Part shown: positions 1 through 8,472 of the stretch, one piece after another
Layout of the letters: every line of letters starts with the position of its first letter
How positions within the stretch are numbered: position 1 is the first letter of the stretch
Source of the DNA: Alphaproteobacteria bacterium
Lineage (GTDB): Bacteria > Pseudomonadota > Alphaproteobacteria > Acetobacterales > Acetobacteraceae
Length of the DNA stretch: 32,575 bases
Assembly (NCBI GenBank): GCA_017307335.1
Contig: JAFKFJ010000199.1
Coordinates: 1 to 32,575, forward strand
Reading direction: 5' to 3'
Notes under the pieces: model-generated
The model's input: the letters and a program-made list of their open reading frames with translations, nothing else
Told to the model about the DNA's origin: nothing
Databases searched by the model: none
Position numbers and translations under genes: made by a program

Positions 1-337
1 CCGGCTGCGGGGTGGTCACATAGCGCCAGTCCACCGCGCTGCCCTGCAGCTCCGGCCAGTCCGGCGGGTCCGCGATCGCCGGCAGCCGCGCGGGCCCGCC
101 GGCCTCGATCAGCAGCACGCGCCGCCCCGCCTCCGCCAGCCGCCGGGCGAGCACGCAGCCCGCCGAGCCGGCGCCGACGATCACATGGTCGTATTCCGGC
201 CGAAGCTGTTCCTGCGAAAGCAGAACGCGCACGCCCGGCGCCGCCATCGCCGCCCGCGCGAGCCCCGATAGCGCCAGCCCGCCACCGACGGCCGCCGCCA
301 ACACCCGGCGCCGGTCCGTGGCGGCGGCGCGCGCCAC
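1..337 (-). CDS. GMC-family FAD oxidoreductase, N-terminal part (cut by window start)
   Basis: Only about 112 N-terminal codons are inside the window. The reading starts at a GTG two bases after the stop of the upstream hydrolase gene, so the two are probably co-transcribed. The first ~33 residues look like a twin-arginine export signal: an Arg-Arg-Arg-Val-Leu run at about residues 9-13, then an Ala/Gly/Leu-rich stretch ending near Ala-Met-Ala-Ala. Next comes a Rossmann FAD-binding motif, VIVGAGSAG (about residues 52-60), with the ribose-binding Glu in LLIEAG (Glu78). The following tryptophan-rich segment ending [10 protein letters not shown] is typical of glucose-methanol-choline oxidoreductases (choline or alcohol dehydrogenase type). 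Substrate cannot be told because the catalytic half is missing. A predicted Tat signal on a GMC enzyme would place it in the periplasm; that is inference. Confidence 0.85.
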   Translation of the reverse strand, partial: MARAAATDRRRVLAAAVGGGLALSGLARAAMAAPGVRVLLSQEQLRPEYDHVIVGAGSAGCVLARRLAEAGRRVLLIEAGGPARLPAIADPPDWPELQGSAVDWRYVTTPQP

Positions 338-339
338 GC

Positions 340-1221
340 CTAGCGCATTCCGGTGGCCGAGCCGGTCATCGCGCGCGGATCGCGCTGCGGCCAGCGCCCG
401 GCGTCCACCTGCGCGAGGAAGTCCTCGACGAGGCGGTTGAACATGCCGGGGTCTTCCAGATTGATCGCGTGGCCGCAATTCGGCATGACCGCGAGCGCGG
501 CGCTGGGGATGGTGCGCTTGAGCAGCAGGCCGGGTGCGAGACAGGGCCAGTCCTCGTCGCCGGTCAGCACCAGGATCGGCACCGTCAGCGCGGCCATCGG
601 CCCGGTGAGGTCATAGAGCGACGGGCGCTGCCGCTGCACGCCGAGCTGGGTGTTGATCGCGCCCTCGGCCGAGTGTTCGGCGAGCATGCGCAGGAACTCC
701 GCGAACCCGCGCGGGTCCCGGGCCGCGAACTGCACCCGGCTCGGGCCGTACCCATAACGCTCGGCGAAGGCCTGCATGCCATGGGCGCGGATGAAGGCCA
801 CCGTGGCGTCGGACTCCTCGTGAAACCGCACCCGGCTGTCCGGCTCCGCGCCATAGCCGCAGCCGGCAACCACCAGCGCGCGGGCGCGCTTAGGGTGGCG
901 GAGGCCGAAATGCAGCGTCGCGAACCCGCCCATCGAGAGGCCCACGACATGGGCCGAGGCGAGCCCGAGATGGTCCATGACCGCCGCGATGTCGTCGGCC
1001 GCGCGCGCCTGCGAATAGGCGTCCGGACTCGCCGGCACGTCGGAGGGCGGATAGCCGCGGGCGTTGAACGCAATGCAGCGATAGCGGCGGGCGAAATGGC
1101 GGAGCTGCGGCTCCCAGCTCCGCATGTCGCCGGCGAACTCGTGCACGAACAGCAGCGGCGCGCCCTGGCCCGCCTCCGTGTAGGCGAGCTTCACCCCATC
1201 ATCGGTCGTCGCATGTGGCAC
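340..1221 (-). CDS. alpha/beta-fold hydrolase
   Basis: This is a 293-residue soluble alpha/beta hydrolase. The oxyanion-side motif HEFAGD is at about residues 27-32, the nucleophile elbow GLSMGG puts the catalytic Ser at 96, the acid is Asp222 in GDED, and the catalytic His is His251 in [10 protein letters not shown]. Length and motif order fit the 3-oxoadipate enol-lactonase / haloacetate dehalogenase / non-heme haloperoxidase-like group, but nothing fixes the substrate. I chose the GTG at 1221 because a strong Shine-Dalgarno (GGGGAGGAAG) sits just upstream and the family starts close to this point. A longer open frame upstream (to 1554) runs antisense through the cupin gene and is not supported. 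It probably forms a two-gene unit with the downstream GMC oxidoreductase, suggesting oxidation and hydrolysis of the same compound class. Confidence 0.88.
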   Translation of the reverse strand: MPHATTDDGVKLAYTEAGQGAPLLFVHEFAGDMRSWEPQLRHFARRYRCIAFNARGYPPSDVPASPDAYSQARAADDIAAVMDHLGLASAHVVGLSMGGFATLHFGLRHPKRARALVVAGCGYGAEPDSRVRFHEESDATVAFIRAHGMQAFAERYGYGPSRVQFAARDPRGFAEFLRMLAEHSAEGAINTQLGVQRQRPSLYDLTGPMAALTVPILVLTGDEDWPCLAPGLLLKRTIPSAALAVMPNCGHAINLEDPGMFNRLVEDFLAQVDAGRWPQRDPRAMTGSATGMR

Positions 1222-1246
1222 GGCCTTCCTCCCCTTCCGGCACCGC

Positions 1247-1276
1247 AGACTAGCACGCCCGGCATTGCGCGCGCAG
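1247..1276 (-). promoter_or_regulatory. possible promoter of the hydrolase-oxidoreductase pair
   Basis: On the minus strand a TAGTCT hexamer (1252-1247) lies 18 bases after CTGCGC (1276-1271), about 26 bases before the GTG start of the hydrolase gene. The same -10 hexamer with a TTGCGC -35 occurs ahead of the ETF-QO gene in this window, which modestly raises confidence. This is pattern matching only. Confidence 0.3.
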
Positions 1277-1348
1277 GCGATTGGGCGCTGAGTCCTCGCG
1301 TTGAACAACGGGTTCCATCCCCGGGCACTCCGACAGCGAGGCGCAAGC

Positions 1349-1867
1349 ATGACTGAAACGCTCCCATTCCGTCGCGACCTGCTGATCACGTCGCTGTGCG
1401 CCGCATTGCCGCTGGCGCTCGCGGCGGGCGAGGCCGAGGCGAGCAAGATCGACCCTGCCCAGACCATCGTGCGCCTGCCCGACCAGATCGCCTGGAAATC
1501 GCCGCCGGACTTTCCGGAGCACAGCGTGGAGTCGGCGCCGCTGTTCGGGTCCACCGAAGGGGACGGGTTGTATCTGACGCTGGTGCGCTGGTGGCCGGGC
1601 TACATGAGCGCGCCGCACGCCTATGTCACCGACCGGCTCTGCGTCGTCGTCTCGGGCACGTGGTGGGTGAACAGCGGCGCCGATTTCGATCCCGGCAACA
1701 CGATCCCGGCGCCGGCCGGCACCTTCGTGCGCCGCGTGGCGCACACGCCGCACTACGACGGCGTGAAGAAGGACGGGAAGGAGCCGGCGATCATCGCCAT
1801 CTGCGGCATGGCGCCGGTGCACGTGAAATGGTTCGACCCGAAGCCGCCGCGCTGGCGCCGCGTCTAG
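1349..1867 (+). CDS. exported cupin-like small protein
   Basis: This is a 172-residue protein. The N-terminus (MTETLPFRRDLLITSLCAALPLALAAGEAEAS, given here only as a signal of about 31 residues at 1349-1441) has Arg-Arg before a hydrophobic stretch and looks like a Sec or Tat signal peptide. The mature part has a single beta-sandwich-type pattern: PGYMSAPHAY, then VVVSGTWWVNSG, then PAPAGTFVRRVAHTPHYDG. This matches the two conserved boxes of small cupins, with a candidate metal-binding His in each box (SAPHAY and AHTPHY). Function is unknown; such proteins are usually annotated as cupin-domain proteins. I chose the ATG at 1349 because it starts the signal peptide; a longer reading from 1301 adds 16 unlikely residues. 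Its TAG stop is the first part of the adjacent repeat element. Confidence 0.75.
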   Translation: MTETLPFRRDLLITSLCAALPLALAAGEAEASKIDPAQTIVRLPDQIAWKSPPDFPEHSVESAPLFGSTEGDGLYLTLVRWWPGYMSAPHAYVTDRLCVVVSGTWWVNSGADFDPGNTIPAPAGTFVRRVAHTPHYDGVKKDGKEPAIIAICGMAPVHVKWFDPKPPRWRRV

Positions 1868-1969
1868 AGCATGATGACCGGAGGCGGGTTCGCCGGAGGT
1901 CTGAATCATGCTCTCAAACCAAAGAGCTGGAACGGGTTGAGTGAGCGTGAGCGAACTCATCCCGTTCTC
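1867..1969 (+). repeat. double-hairpin repeat, copy A (tandem)
   Basis: This 103-bp unit contains two separate stem-loops. The first has arms GAGCATGAT and ATCATGCTC with inner pairs GACC/GGTC and GGCG/CGCC. The second has arms GAACGGGTTGAGT and ACTCATCCCGTTC (one mismatch). The copy begins inside a CTAG that supplies the cupin gene's TAG stop. It differs from copy B only at its last base. It lies between convergent genes, so it could act as a two-way terminator or a REP/BIME-like element. Confidence 0.9.
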
Positions 1970-2072
1970 GAGCATGATGACCGGAGGCGGGTTCGCCGGA
2001 GGTCTGAATCATGCTCTCAAACCAAAGAGCTGGAACGGGTTGAGTGAGCGTGAGCGAACTCATCCCGTTCTA
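1970..2072 (+). repeat. double-hairpin repeat, copy B (tandem)
   Basis: This is the second unit of the direct tandem pair, with the same two stem-loops as copy A and 102 of 103 positions identical. It ends in GTTCTAG, so the pair as a whole is bracketed by CTAG at 1864-1867 and 2070-2073. The transhydrogenase stop codon is seven bases further on. Near identity of the two units implies recent tandem duplication or continuing homogenisation. Confidence 0.9.
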
Positions 2073-2079
2073 GCCGGCC

Positions 2080-3516
2080 TCAGGCGCGCACCATCCGGTT
2101 CCACGCATCCAGTGCCGCGATCTTGTACGCCTCGGCGAGCGTGGGATAGTTGAAGGTGTTCTCGATGAAGTAGTCGAGCGTGCCGCTGAGGTTCAGCACC
2201 GCCTGGCCGATGTGCACCAGCTCCGTCGCCCCCTCGCCCACGATGTGCACGCCGAGCAGCCGCCGCGTCTCCAGCGCGAAGATCATCTTCATCATGCCGG
2301 TGCTGAGGCCCATGATGTGGCCGCGCGAGGTTTCGCGGAACCGCGCGATGCCGCACTCGTACGGGATCGCACGCCGCCGCACCTCCTCCTCGCTCATGCC
2401 GACGGTGGAGATCTCGGGCACCGAGTAGATGCCGTAGGGAAAGAATTCCGGTGCCGGCGGCAGCGGAATGCCGAAGGCGTGGCAGGCCGCGATCCGCCCC
2501 TGCTCCATCGCGGTCGAGGCGAGGCTGGGGAAGCCGATCGCATCGCCGGCCGAGTAGATGTGCGGCACGGAGGTCTGGAACGTTTTCGCGTCCACCGCCA
2601 GCCGGCCGCGATGATCTGCGGTCAGGCCGCAGCCCGCGAGGTTCAGCGAGTCCGTGGCCCCGACGCGCCCGGCGGCGTACAGCAGCAGCTCGGAGCGGAT
2701 CGTGCGCCCGCTCTCCAGCAGCGTCACCGGCCGCCCGTGCTCGAACGTGATGCCGGCGACCTTTGCGCCGAGGCGAATCGTCACCCCGCGGTCACGCAAC
2801 TGATGGGTGAAATCGGCGATCAACTCGCGGTCGATGAAATCCAGGAAGGTCTCCCGCGGCTCGACCAGCGTCACCGCGACATCCAGGGCGCTGAAGATGG
2901 TCGCGTATTCCACGCCGATCACGCCCGCACCCACCACGGTCAGGCTGCGCGGCAGCTGCTCGATTTCCACGATCTCGTCGCTGTCCAGCACGTGGTGGCC
3001 GTCGAACGGCACGTCGTCGGGCCGAAAAGGGCGCGTGCCGACGGCGAGCAGGATCTTCTCGCCGCGAAACCGGCGCGGGTTCTCCCCATCGGTCGTCACC
3101 TCGATCACGTGCGGATCGACGAACCGGGCCATGCCGACCACCGTGCGCACGGCGTTGCGGGCGAACTGGTGCTCCAGCACATCCACCTCGTGGTCGAGCG
3201 TCATGTGCAGCCGGTTCATCAGGTCCTGCGCCTGCAGGTCCTTCTTCACCCGGTAGGCACGCCCGTAGAACCCGCGCTCGCGCCAGCCGGTCAGGTTCAG
3301 CACGGTCTCGCGCAGCGTCTTCGAAGGGATGGTCCCGGTATGCACCGACACGCCGCCGACGCGCCGCCCCTTCTCCACCACCAGGACCGACCTGCCGAGC
3401 TTCGCCGCCTGAATCGCGGCGCGGCGGCCGGACGGGCCGCTGCCGATGACGATGAAGTCGAAACTGGCGACACGCGCGTGATCGGCGAGAAGGGCGGACT
3501 GCGGGCCATCGGGCAT
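2080..3516 (-). CDS. sthA: Si-specific (soluble) NAD(P)+ transhydrogenase
   Basis: This 478-residue cytosolic flavoprotein transfers hydride between NADPH and NAD+. It has the pyridine nucleotide-disulfide oxidoreductase layout: an N-terminal FAD site (FIVIGSGPSG), a mid-protein NAD(P) site (LTVVGAGVIGVEYA), the second FAD contact (IYSAGDAIGFPSLAS), and a C-terminal dimer domain with FNYPTLAEAYKIAAL, which closely matches E. coli SthA. The N-terminal box reads VSVHTGTIPSKTLRE, so the redox disulfide of lipoamide dehydrogenase is absent, as expected for SthA. I chose the ATG at 3516 for its GAGAGGA ribosome site; an ATG at 3555 would add 13 residues with no clear site. It lies about 100 bp downstream of shc on the same strand, so read-through from the hopanoid operon is possible. 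That could matter because squalene formation consumes NAD(P)H, but the link is inference. Confidence 0.93.
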   Translation of the reverse strand: MPDGPQSALLADHARVASFDFIVIGSGPSGRRAAIQAAKLGRSVLVVEKGRRVGGVSVHTGTIPSKTLRETVLNLTGWRERGFYGRAYRVKKDLQAQDLMNRLHMTLDHEVDVLEHQFARNAVRTVVGMARFVDPHVIEVTTDGENPRRFRGEKILLAVGTRPFRPDDVPFDGHHVLDSDEIVEIEQLPRSLTVVGAGVIGVEYATIFSALDVAVTLVEPRETFLDFIDRELIADFTHQLRDRGVTIRLGAKVAGITFEHGRPVTLLESGRTIRSELLLYAAGRVGATDSLNLAGCGLTADHRGRLAVDAKTFQTSVPHIYSAGDAIGFPSLASTAMEQGRIAACHAFGIPLPPAPEFFPYGIYSVPEISTVGMSEEEVRRRAIPYECGIARFRETSRGHIMGLSTGMMKMIFALETRRLLGVHIVGEGATELVHIGQAVLNLSGTLDYFIENTFNYPTLAEAYKIAALDAWNRMVRA

Positions 3517-3617
3517 GCGCGGGCGATCCTCTCGGGGGGACGGCAGCCGGATCATACCCAGCCCGAGATAGCCGCAGAGTTAATTTTTGTGGGCACGATC
3601 CGAAGAACCGGCCGGCG

Positions 3618-5540
3618 TCAGAACCCCCAGCTCACCATGCGCTCGTTCCCGCGCGTCAGGTTGCGGTAGCGCGCCAGCGCCAGCAGCGGGAAGAACAGGC
3701 GGTAGCCGTGATAGCGCAGGTAGAACACGCGCGGGAAACCGACGGCGGTATATGCGGGCTCATCCCACTCGCCATCGGGCTTCTGGCAGGCGGCGAGCCA
3801 CGCGATGCCGCGCGCAACGGCCGGGTGCTCGGTCTCGCCCGCCGCCATCAGCCCGAGCACCGCCCAGGCCGTCTGTGACGGATTGCTGCGGTGGTAGCGG
3901 CCGCGCGGACCGTCCGCGTAGCTCTCGTTGTCCTCGCCCCAGCCGCCATCCTCGCGCTGCGTCGCCAGCAGGAAGCCCACGGCCTTGCGCATTGCCGGAT
4001 CGTCCGCGGGCACGCCGGCCGCGTTCAGCGCGCACAGCACCGACCACGTGCCATAGATGTAATTCGTCCCCCAGCGGCCGAACCACGACCCGTCGCTCTC
4101 CTGCTCGCTGCGCAGCCAGGCAAGCGCGCGCGCCATCACCGGCTCGTCGGCGCCCACGCCGGTCTGTGCCAGGAAGGACACGCAGCGCGCGGTGACATCC
4201 GCCGTCGGCGGGTCGAGCAGCGCGCCGTGGTCGGCGAACGGGATGTGATTGAGATACATCCTGTCGTTGTCGGCATCGAACGCGCCCCAGCCGCCGCCGC
4301 GGCACTGCATGCCAACGATCCAGTCGCGCGCCTTCGCGATCGCTTCGGCATGCGCAGGGTCGCCCTGCCGGTGCAGCAGCATGCCGACCACCGCGGTGTC
4401 GTCCACGTCGGGATAGTGCGGGTTGGCGTACTGGAACGCCCAGCCGCCGGGCGGCGCCTGCGGCCGCGCCGCCGCCCAGTCGCCGACCACGTCCGTCACC
4501 TGCCGCGCGCGCAGCCAGTCCGACGCATGCGCCAGCGCCGCACTCGCCGCGCCCCCCGCCTCGGCGATCGCGTGGCCGGCAAGCCCGGTGTCCCACACCG
4601 GCGAGAGGCATGGCTGGCAGTAGGCGCGATCCTCCTCCACCACCAGCAGCTTGCGCACCGAGGCCCAGGCGATGGCGGCATCCGGATGGTCGGGCGCATA
4701 GCCGAGCGTGTCGTACATCATCACGGTGTTCGCCATCGCCGGATAGATCGCGCCCAGCCCGTCCTCGCCGTTCAGCCGCGTGCGCACGAAAGCGACCGCG
4801 CGTTCGATCGCGCGCCGCCGCACCACGCCGGGAAACGCCGGCTGCGCGACGCGGAGCACCCGATCAAGCTGCTTGAAAATACGGCCCCAGGACGAGCGGT
4901 ACGGCCCGCGAATCCAGTCCCGCACTCTCGCAGGCGGGGTCACGAACAGTTCCGGCACGTGCACGCCCCGCGGGTTGCGCGCCTGCGGGCGCAGCGCCAT
5001 CAGCACGGTCAGCGGCACGATCACCGTGCGCGACCAGTACGAGACCTTGTCGAGGTGGAACGGGAACCAGCGCGGCAGCAGCACAAGCTCGACCGGCATC
5101 ACCGGCACGGCTCGCCATGGTACCTCCCCGAACAGCGCGAGCTGCGCGCGCGTGAACACGTTGCTGCGCTCCGCCCCTCCCGCAGCCAGGATCGCCGCGC
5201 GCGCCCGCTGCATGTGCGGTGCAGCCGGATCGTCGCCGATGATCTTCAGCGCGAAATACGCCTTCACGCTCGCCGAAAGGTTGAAGGCCCCGTCCTGGAA
5301 CAGCGGCCATCCGCCATGGTCCGCCTGCGTGGCGCGCAGATAGACGCCGATCCGCCGCTCGAGCTCCGGCTCGATGCGGTCGAGAAAGTGCTCCAGCAGC
5401 ACGTATTCGGCCGGGATCGTCGCATCCGCCTCAAGCTCGAACACGAAATGCCCGTCCGGCCGCTGCCGGCGTAGCAGCGCGGCATGCGCACGGGCAACCG
5501 AATCGTCGAGCGTCGGAGCGGAAAGAGTCTCGCCGGGCAT
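3618..5540 (-). CDS. shc: squalene-hopene cyclase
   Basis: This 640-residue enzyme cyclises squalene to hopene or diplopterol at the inner membrane and is the last gene of the hpn operon (also called hpnF). The catalytic DxDD motif is Asp378-Val-Asp-Asp381, almost the same position as in Alicyclobacillus SHC. Several QW-type repeats are visible: GGWPLFQDG near residue 78, GGWAFQYA just before the DxDD, GGGWGAFDADND, DGSWFGRWGTNYIYGTW, and GGWGEDNESY with a C-terminal DGEWDEP. Length fits the family (about 630-720). The start is ATG at 5540, sharing one base with the hpnE stop (TGATG), so translation is probably coupled; a longer open frame to 5876 overlaps hpnE and lacks family similarity. 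No key residue is missing. Confidence 0.96.
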   Translation of the reverse strand: MPGETLSAPTLDDSVARAHAALLRRQRPDGHFVFELEADATIPAEYVLLEHFLDRIEPELERRIGVYLRATQADHGGWPLFQDGAFNLSASVKAYFALKIIGDDPAAPHMQRARAAILAAGGAERSNVFTRAQLALFGEVPWRAVPVMPVELVLLPRWFPFHLDKVSYWSRTVIVPLTVLMALRPQARNPRGVHVPELFVTPPARVRDWIRGPYRSSWGRIFKQLDRVLRVAQPAFPGVVRRRAIERAVAFVRTRLNGEDGLGAIYPAMANTVMMYDTLGYAPDHPDAAIAWASVRKLLVVEEDRAYCQPCLSPVWDTGLAGHAIAEAGGAASAALAHASDWLRARQVTDVVGDWAAARPQAPPGGWAFQYANPHYPDVDDTAVVGMLLHRQGDPAHAEAIAKARDWIVGMQCRGGGWGAFDADNDRMYLNHIPFADHGALLDPPTADVTARCVSFLAQTGVGADEPVMARALAWLRSEQESDGSWFGRWGTNYIYGTWSVLCALNAAGVPADDPAMRKAVGFLLATQREDGGWGEDNESYADGPRGRYHRSNPSQTAWAVLGLMAAGETEHPAVARGIAWLAACQKPDGEWDEPAYTAVGFPRVFYLRYHGYRLFFPLLALARYRNLTRGNERMVSWGF

Positions 5541-6775
5541 CACGATGCATCCGTCAGCAGGGTTGCGGCCGCGCGGCCGGAGCGGATCGCGCCTTCGATG
5601 GTGGCTGGCAGCCCGGTTGCCGTCCAGTCCCCGGCCAGCGCCAGGTTGCCGACCGCGGTGCGCGGCCCGGGCCGGCGCCGTTCCTGCGCAGCGGTCGCGG
5701 CAAACGTCGCCCGCCGCTCCTTCACCACGCGAAACCCCGGCATCGGATCGGCGAGGTCGAGCGCCGCGCGCACATCGGGCCAGACGCGCGCGGCAATCGC
5801 CTCGGCACTGAGGTCCACGAGGTCGCCGGCGGCGCTGATCGTGACGGAGGCCACGCCGGGCTTGGCAAACACCCATTGCGCCGTGCCACCGATGACGCCG
5901 ATGAAGCCGGGCGCCGCATCGGCGCGAAAATGGATGTTGAGGATCGGGCAGAACGCGTCCGGCACCGTCAGGCCCGGCAGCAGGTCCGCCGCGACGTTCG
6001 GCGGCACCGCGAGCACCACCGCCTCGTCCCCGGCGACCGCATGCGTGCCGCCGGCGTCGGCAAATCCCGTGACGTGATCACGCTCGACGACGAGCGCGCC
6101 GATGCGCCGCCCGGTGAACACGCGCGCGCCGTGGCGCGACAGCCAGTCGAGCGCCGGATCGACGAAGGTTTCGGAGAGGCCGACCCGCGGCACCATCGGC
6201 CGGCACGCCGCGCCGCCGCGCATCAGCGTCTCCTGCACGACGCGCGCGAGCAGCCGCGCCAGACCGTCCGCGGGCGCGGTGTTCAGCGCCGCGATCGCAA
6301 GCGGCTCCAGCAATCGCCGATAGAGCGGTCCGCCATCGTCCAGCACCGCCGCGACGCTCGCCTCGGCGCCGGCGCGCCGCAGCGCCAGCAGCCGCAGATA
6401 GTCGCGCGCCCGCGTGCCCGGAACGCGCCGGCTGCGCGCGAAGATCCACCACGGAATGCGTCCGTCGCTCGGCGCCAGCACCCAGCGGGCGCCGCCCGGC
6501 AGCTCGATGAACGGAAAGCGCGGGCGGGACGGGCCGACCAGCGTTGCCACCGCGTCGATCTGCCGCAGATGCGCGAGCACCGCGGCATTGCCGGAAAGGA
6601 CGAGATGGTTGCCGTTGTCGATGCGGCACCCCAGCTCGCGGTCGAAATAGGAGCGGCACCGGCCGCCCGCCGCGGGGCCGGCCTCGTACAGCGTGACGCC
6701 CACGCCGCGCTCGACGAGCGCCATGGCAGCAGCGAGGCCGGCGAGGCCGGCGCCGATGACATGCGCGTGCCGCAC
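5540..6775 (-). CDS. hpnE: hydroxysqualene dehydroxylase
   Basis: This is a 411-residue FAD-dependent amine-oxidase-fold protein that reduces hydroxysqualene to squalene in the HpnCDE route. The N-terminal dinucleotide motif VIGAGLAGLAAA (residues 6-17) is followed by the ribose-binding Glu31 and the GGRCRSYFD box. The C-terminal FAD contact is LALAGDWTATGLPATIEGAIRSG, the hallmark ending of this family (quoted in two parts: LALAGDWTATGLPA and TIEGAIRSG). The GTG start directly abuts the hpnD TGA stop with no spacer, and the gene ends in the TGATG junction to shc. It is the fifth gene of hpnABCDE-shc. There is no second candidate for the reduction step nearby. Confidence 0.94.
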   Translation of the reverse strand: MRHAHVIGAGLAGLAAAMALVERGVGVTLYEAGPAAGGRCRSYFDRELGCRIDNGNHLVLSGNAAVLAHLRQIDAVATLVGPSRPRFPFIELPGGARWVLAPSDGRIPWWIFARSRRVPGTRARDYLRLLALRRAGAEASVAAVLDDGGPLYRRLLEPLAIAALNTAPADGLARLLARVVQETLMRGGAACRPMVPRVGLSETFVDPALDWLSRHGARVFTGRRIGALVVERDHVTGFADAGGTHAVAGDEAVVLAVPPNVAADLLPGLTVPDAFCPILNIHFRADAAPGFIGVIGGTAQWVFAKPGVASVTISAAGDLVDLSAEAIAARVWPDVRAALDLADPMPGFRVVKERRATFAATAAQERRRPGPRTAVGNLALAGDWTATGLPATIEGAIRSGRAAATLLTDAS

Positions 6776-7639
6776 TCAGGCCAGCCCGTGGCGCAGCGCG
6801 ATGAACGCCTTCTGCCAGCGCGGCAATGAGGCCGGCTGTTTCCGGTCCTGCCAGCCGCGCCGCTCCAGCCGCGACAGCAGGGCCGCGTAGGTCGCCCCCA
6901 TCATCCGCGCCGGCCGCATCGCGCGGCGGTCGCAGTGCCGCATCGCCGCCGCCGCATCGGCGAAGTTCGCGTGCGCACGTGCCGCCACCCGCGCGCAAAC
7001 GGCCGGCAGTGCGGGGTGCGCCAGCGCCGCCGCCGGCTCGCACGGCACGCCCGCCTCCTCCAGCCATTCGCGCGGCAGATACAGGCGCTCACGCTCCGCG
7101 TCCTCGTCGAGGTCGCGCAGGATGTTGGTCAGTTGCAGCGCCCGGCCCAACCCCGTCGCGACCTGATCGGCCGCCGGCGACGCATCGCCGAACACGCGCA
7201 CCGACAGTCGGCCGACGGCAACGGCGACGCGATCGCAGTAGAGATCGAGGGTCACGAGATCCGGCGCAACGATCGCTTCCTCCGCGTCCATCTGCATCCC
7301 GTCGATCACCGCCAGAAAATCCGGCTGGCGCACCGGAAACGCGGCGACGGCGCGCACCAGCACGCGCGTCACCGGCCCGTCGGCAGCGCCGTCCCACAGC
7401 CTCGTCACCCGCTCGCGCCAGCGATCCAGCGCCGGGCGCTTCGGGGCGAACTCGCCCGGTGCGTCGGCGATGTCATCGACGATGCGGCAGAAGCCGTAGA
7501 TCGCGTACATCGCATGCCGCCGGTCGGGCGGCAGCACGCGCATGCCGTGATAGAAACTGGTGCCGGCCGCGCGCACCAGTGCCGTGACCGCCTCCAGATC
7601 CGCCTCGGTCGCCCCCAGCGGCGTCGTGGCCGCCGTCAT
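6776..7639 (-). CDS. hpnD: presqualene diphosphate synthase
   Basis: This 287-residue trans-prenyl transferase joins two farnesyl diphosphates into presqualene diphosphate. The first aspartate-rich motif is Asp55-Asp56-Ile-Ala-Asp59 inside FCRIVDDIAD. The second is in LTNILRDLDEDAERERLYLP, the canonical NxxRDxxED form of squalene/phytoene synthases. The start ATG at 7639 overlaps the hpnC stop as ATGA; an upstream extension to 7840 would lie within hpnC. Compared with HpnC next door, the second motif is complete, which supports assigning the first half-reaction here and the diphosphate-release step to HpnC. Confidence 0.93.
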   Translation of the reverse strand: MTAATTPLGATEADLEAVTALVRAAGTSFYHGMRVLPPDRRHAMYAIYGFCRIVDDIADAPGEFAPKRPALDRWRERVTRLWDGAADGPVTRVLVRAVAAFPVRQPDFLAVIDGMQMDAEEAIVAPDLVTLDLYCDRVAVAVGRLSVRVFGDASPAADQVATGLGRALQLTNILRDLDEDAERERLYLPREWLEEAGVPCEPAAALAHPALPAVCARVAARAHANFADAAAAMRHCDRRAMRPARMMGATYAALLSRLERRGWQDRKQPASLPRWQKAFIALRHGLA

Positions 7640-8472
7640 GGCAGAAACCGCAGCGACGCGACGACGCTGGCCAGCGCATCGGCCTTCGTCAGCCGCACCC
7701 GCGCGGCCAGCGGATCGCCCCGGTGCAGCCGCCGCGCGAGCCGCCGCGACAGGCCCACGATCACCGCCGTCTCCAGCCGCAGGCGGCGGTCGCGCGTGCG
7801 CGCCGGCAGCGCCGCCGCCGCCGCGTTCAGCGCATCGCACCGCTCAAGCAGCGCCGCGAACACCGCGCGCAGCGCCAGCGTCGCTGCGGTCCCGCGCAGA
7901 TCGCCGACATCGCCGCCATGGGCCGCGAGCAGGTCGAGCGGCAGGTAGCAGCGATCGAGCGCCGCGAGGTCCTTGGCACAGTCCTGCAAATGGTTCTCCA
8001 CCTGCAGCGCCGCGCACAGCGCGTCCGACGGCGCCCAGGTGTCCCGGCGCTCGCCGTGCAGGTCCAGGACATGCCGCCCGACCGGCATTGCCGAATAGCG
8101 GCAATAGTCGAGCAGCTCGTCCCAGCTCGCATACCGCCGCTTCGTCGCGTCCTGCCGGAAGGCGACCAGCAGGTCGCGGGAATGCTGCGCGGTGACGCCC
8201 GTTTCGCGCAGGCTCTCGCGCAGCCTCGCCGCGCTCGTGCTGCCGTCGTCGCGATGGCCCAGCAGGACCGCCTCCATCGCATCCAGGCGCGCGACCTTGT
8301 CCTCGGGCGCGAGCGCCGCGCTGTCGGCGATGTCGTCGGCGTTGCGCGCGAAGGCATAGAACGCGTGCACGTGCCGGCGCAGGCGCGGCGCGATCAGTGC
8401 CGAGCCTACCGGGAAATTCTCGTCGCCGCGGTCCTTGCCCGACCACGTCTCGACCGAAGCCGCCGCGCTCAT
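7636..8472 (-). CDS. hpnC: hydroxysqualene synthase
   Basis: This 278-residue member of the squalene/phytoene synthase family converts presqualene diphosphate to hydroxysqualene. The first motif is Asp46-Asp47-Ile-Ala-Asp50 in FARNADDIAD. The second site reads LQDCAKDLAALDRCYLP rather than the NxxRDxxED of HpnD, the divergence normally seen in HpnC. It overlaps hpnB upstream and hpnD downstream by four bases each (ATGA). The paired, diverged HpnC and HpnD paralogues side by side are the signature of the bacterial three-enzyme squalene route. Confidence 0.93.
   Translation of the reverse strand: MSAAASVETWSGKDRGDENFPVGSALIAPRLRRHVHAFYAFARNADDIADSAALAPEDKVARLDAMEAVLLGHRDDGSTSAARLRESLRETGVTAQHSRDLLVAFRQDATKRRYASWDELLDYCRYSAMPVGRHVLDLHGERRDTWAPSDALCAALQVENHLQDCAKDLAALDRCYLPLDLLAAHGGDVGDLRGTAATLALRAVFAALLERCDALNAAAAALPARTRDRRLRLETAVIVGLSRRLARRLHRGDPLAARVRLTKADALASVVASLRFLP

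Noticed and set aside
340..1554. Longer 404-residue version of the alpha/beta hydrolase
   Set aside because: The extra N-terminus overlaps the cupin gene on the opposite strand and lacks similarity; a strong ribosome site supports the GTG at 1221.
1864..2073. MITE or insertion-sequence remnant with CTAG target duplication
   Set aside because: The two ends of the element do not form terminal inverted repeats with each other; the symmetry is in two internal hairpins. No transposase is in the window.
1864..2073. CRISPR array
   Set aside because: Units are adjacent with no unique spacers, and there are only two.
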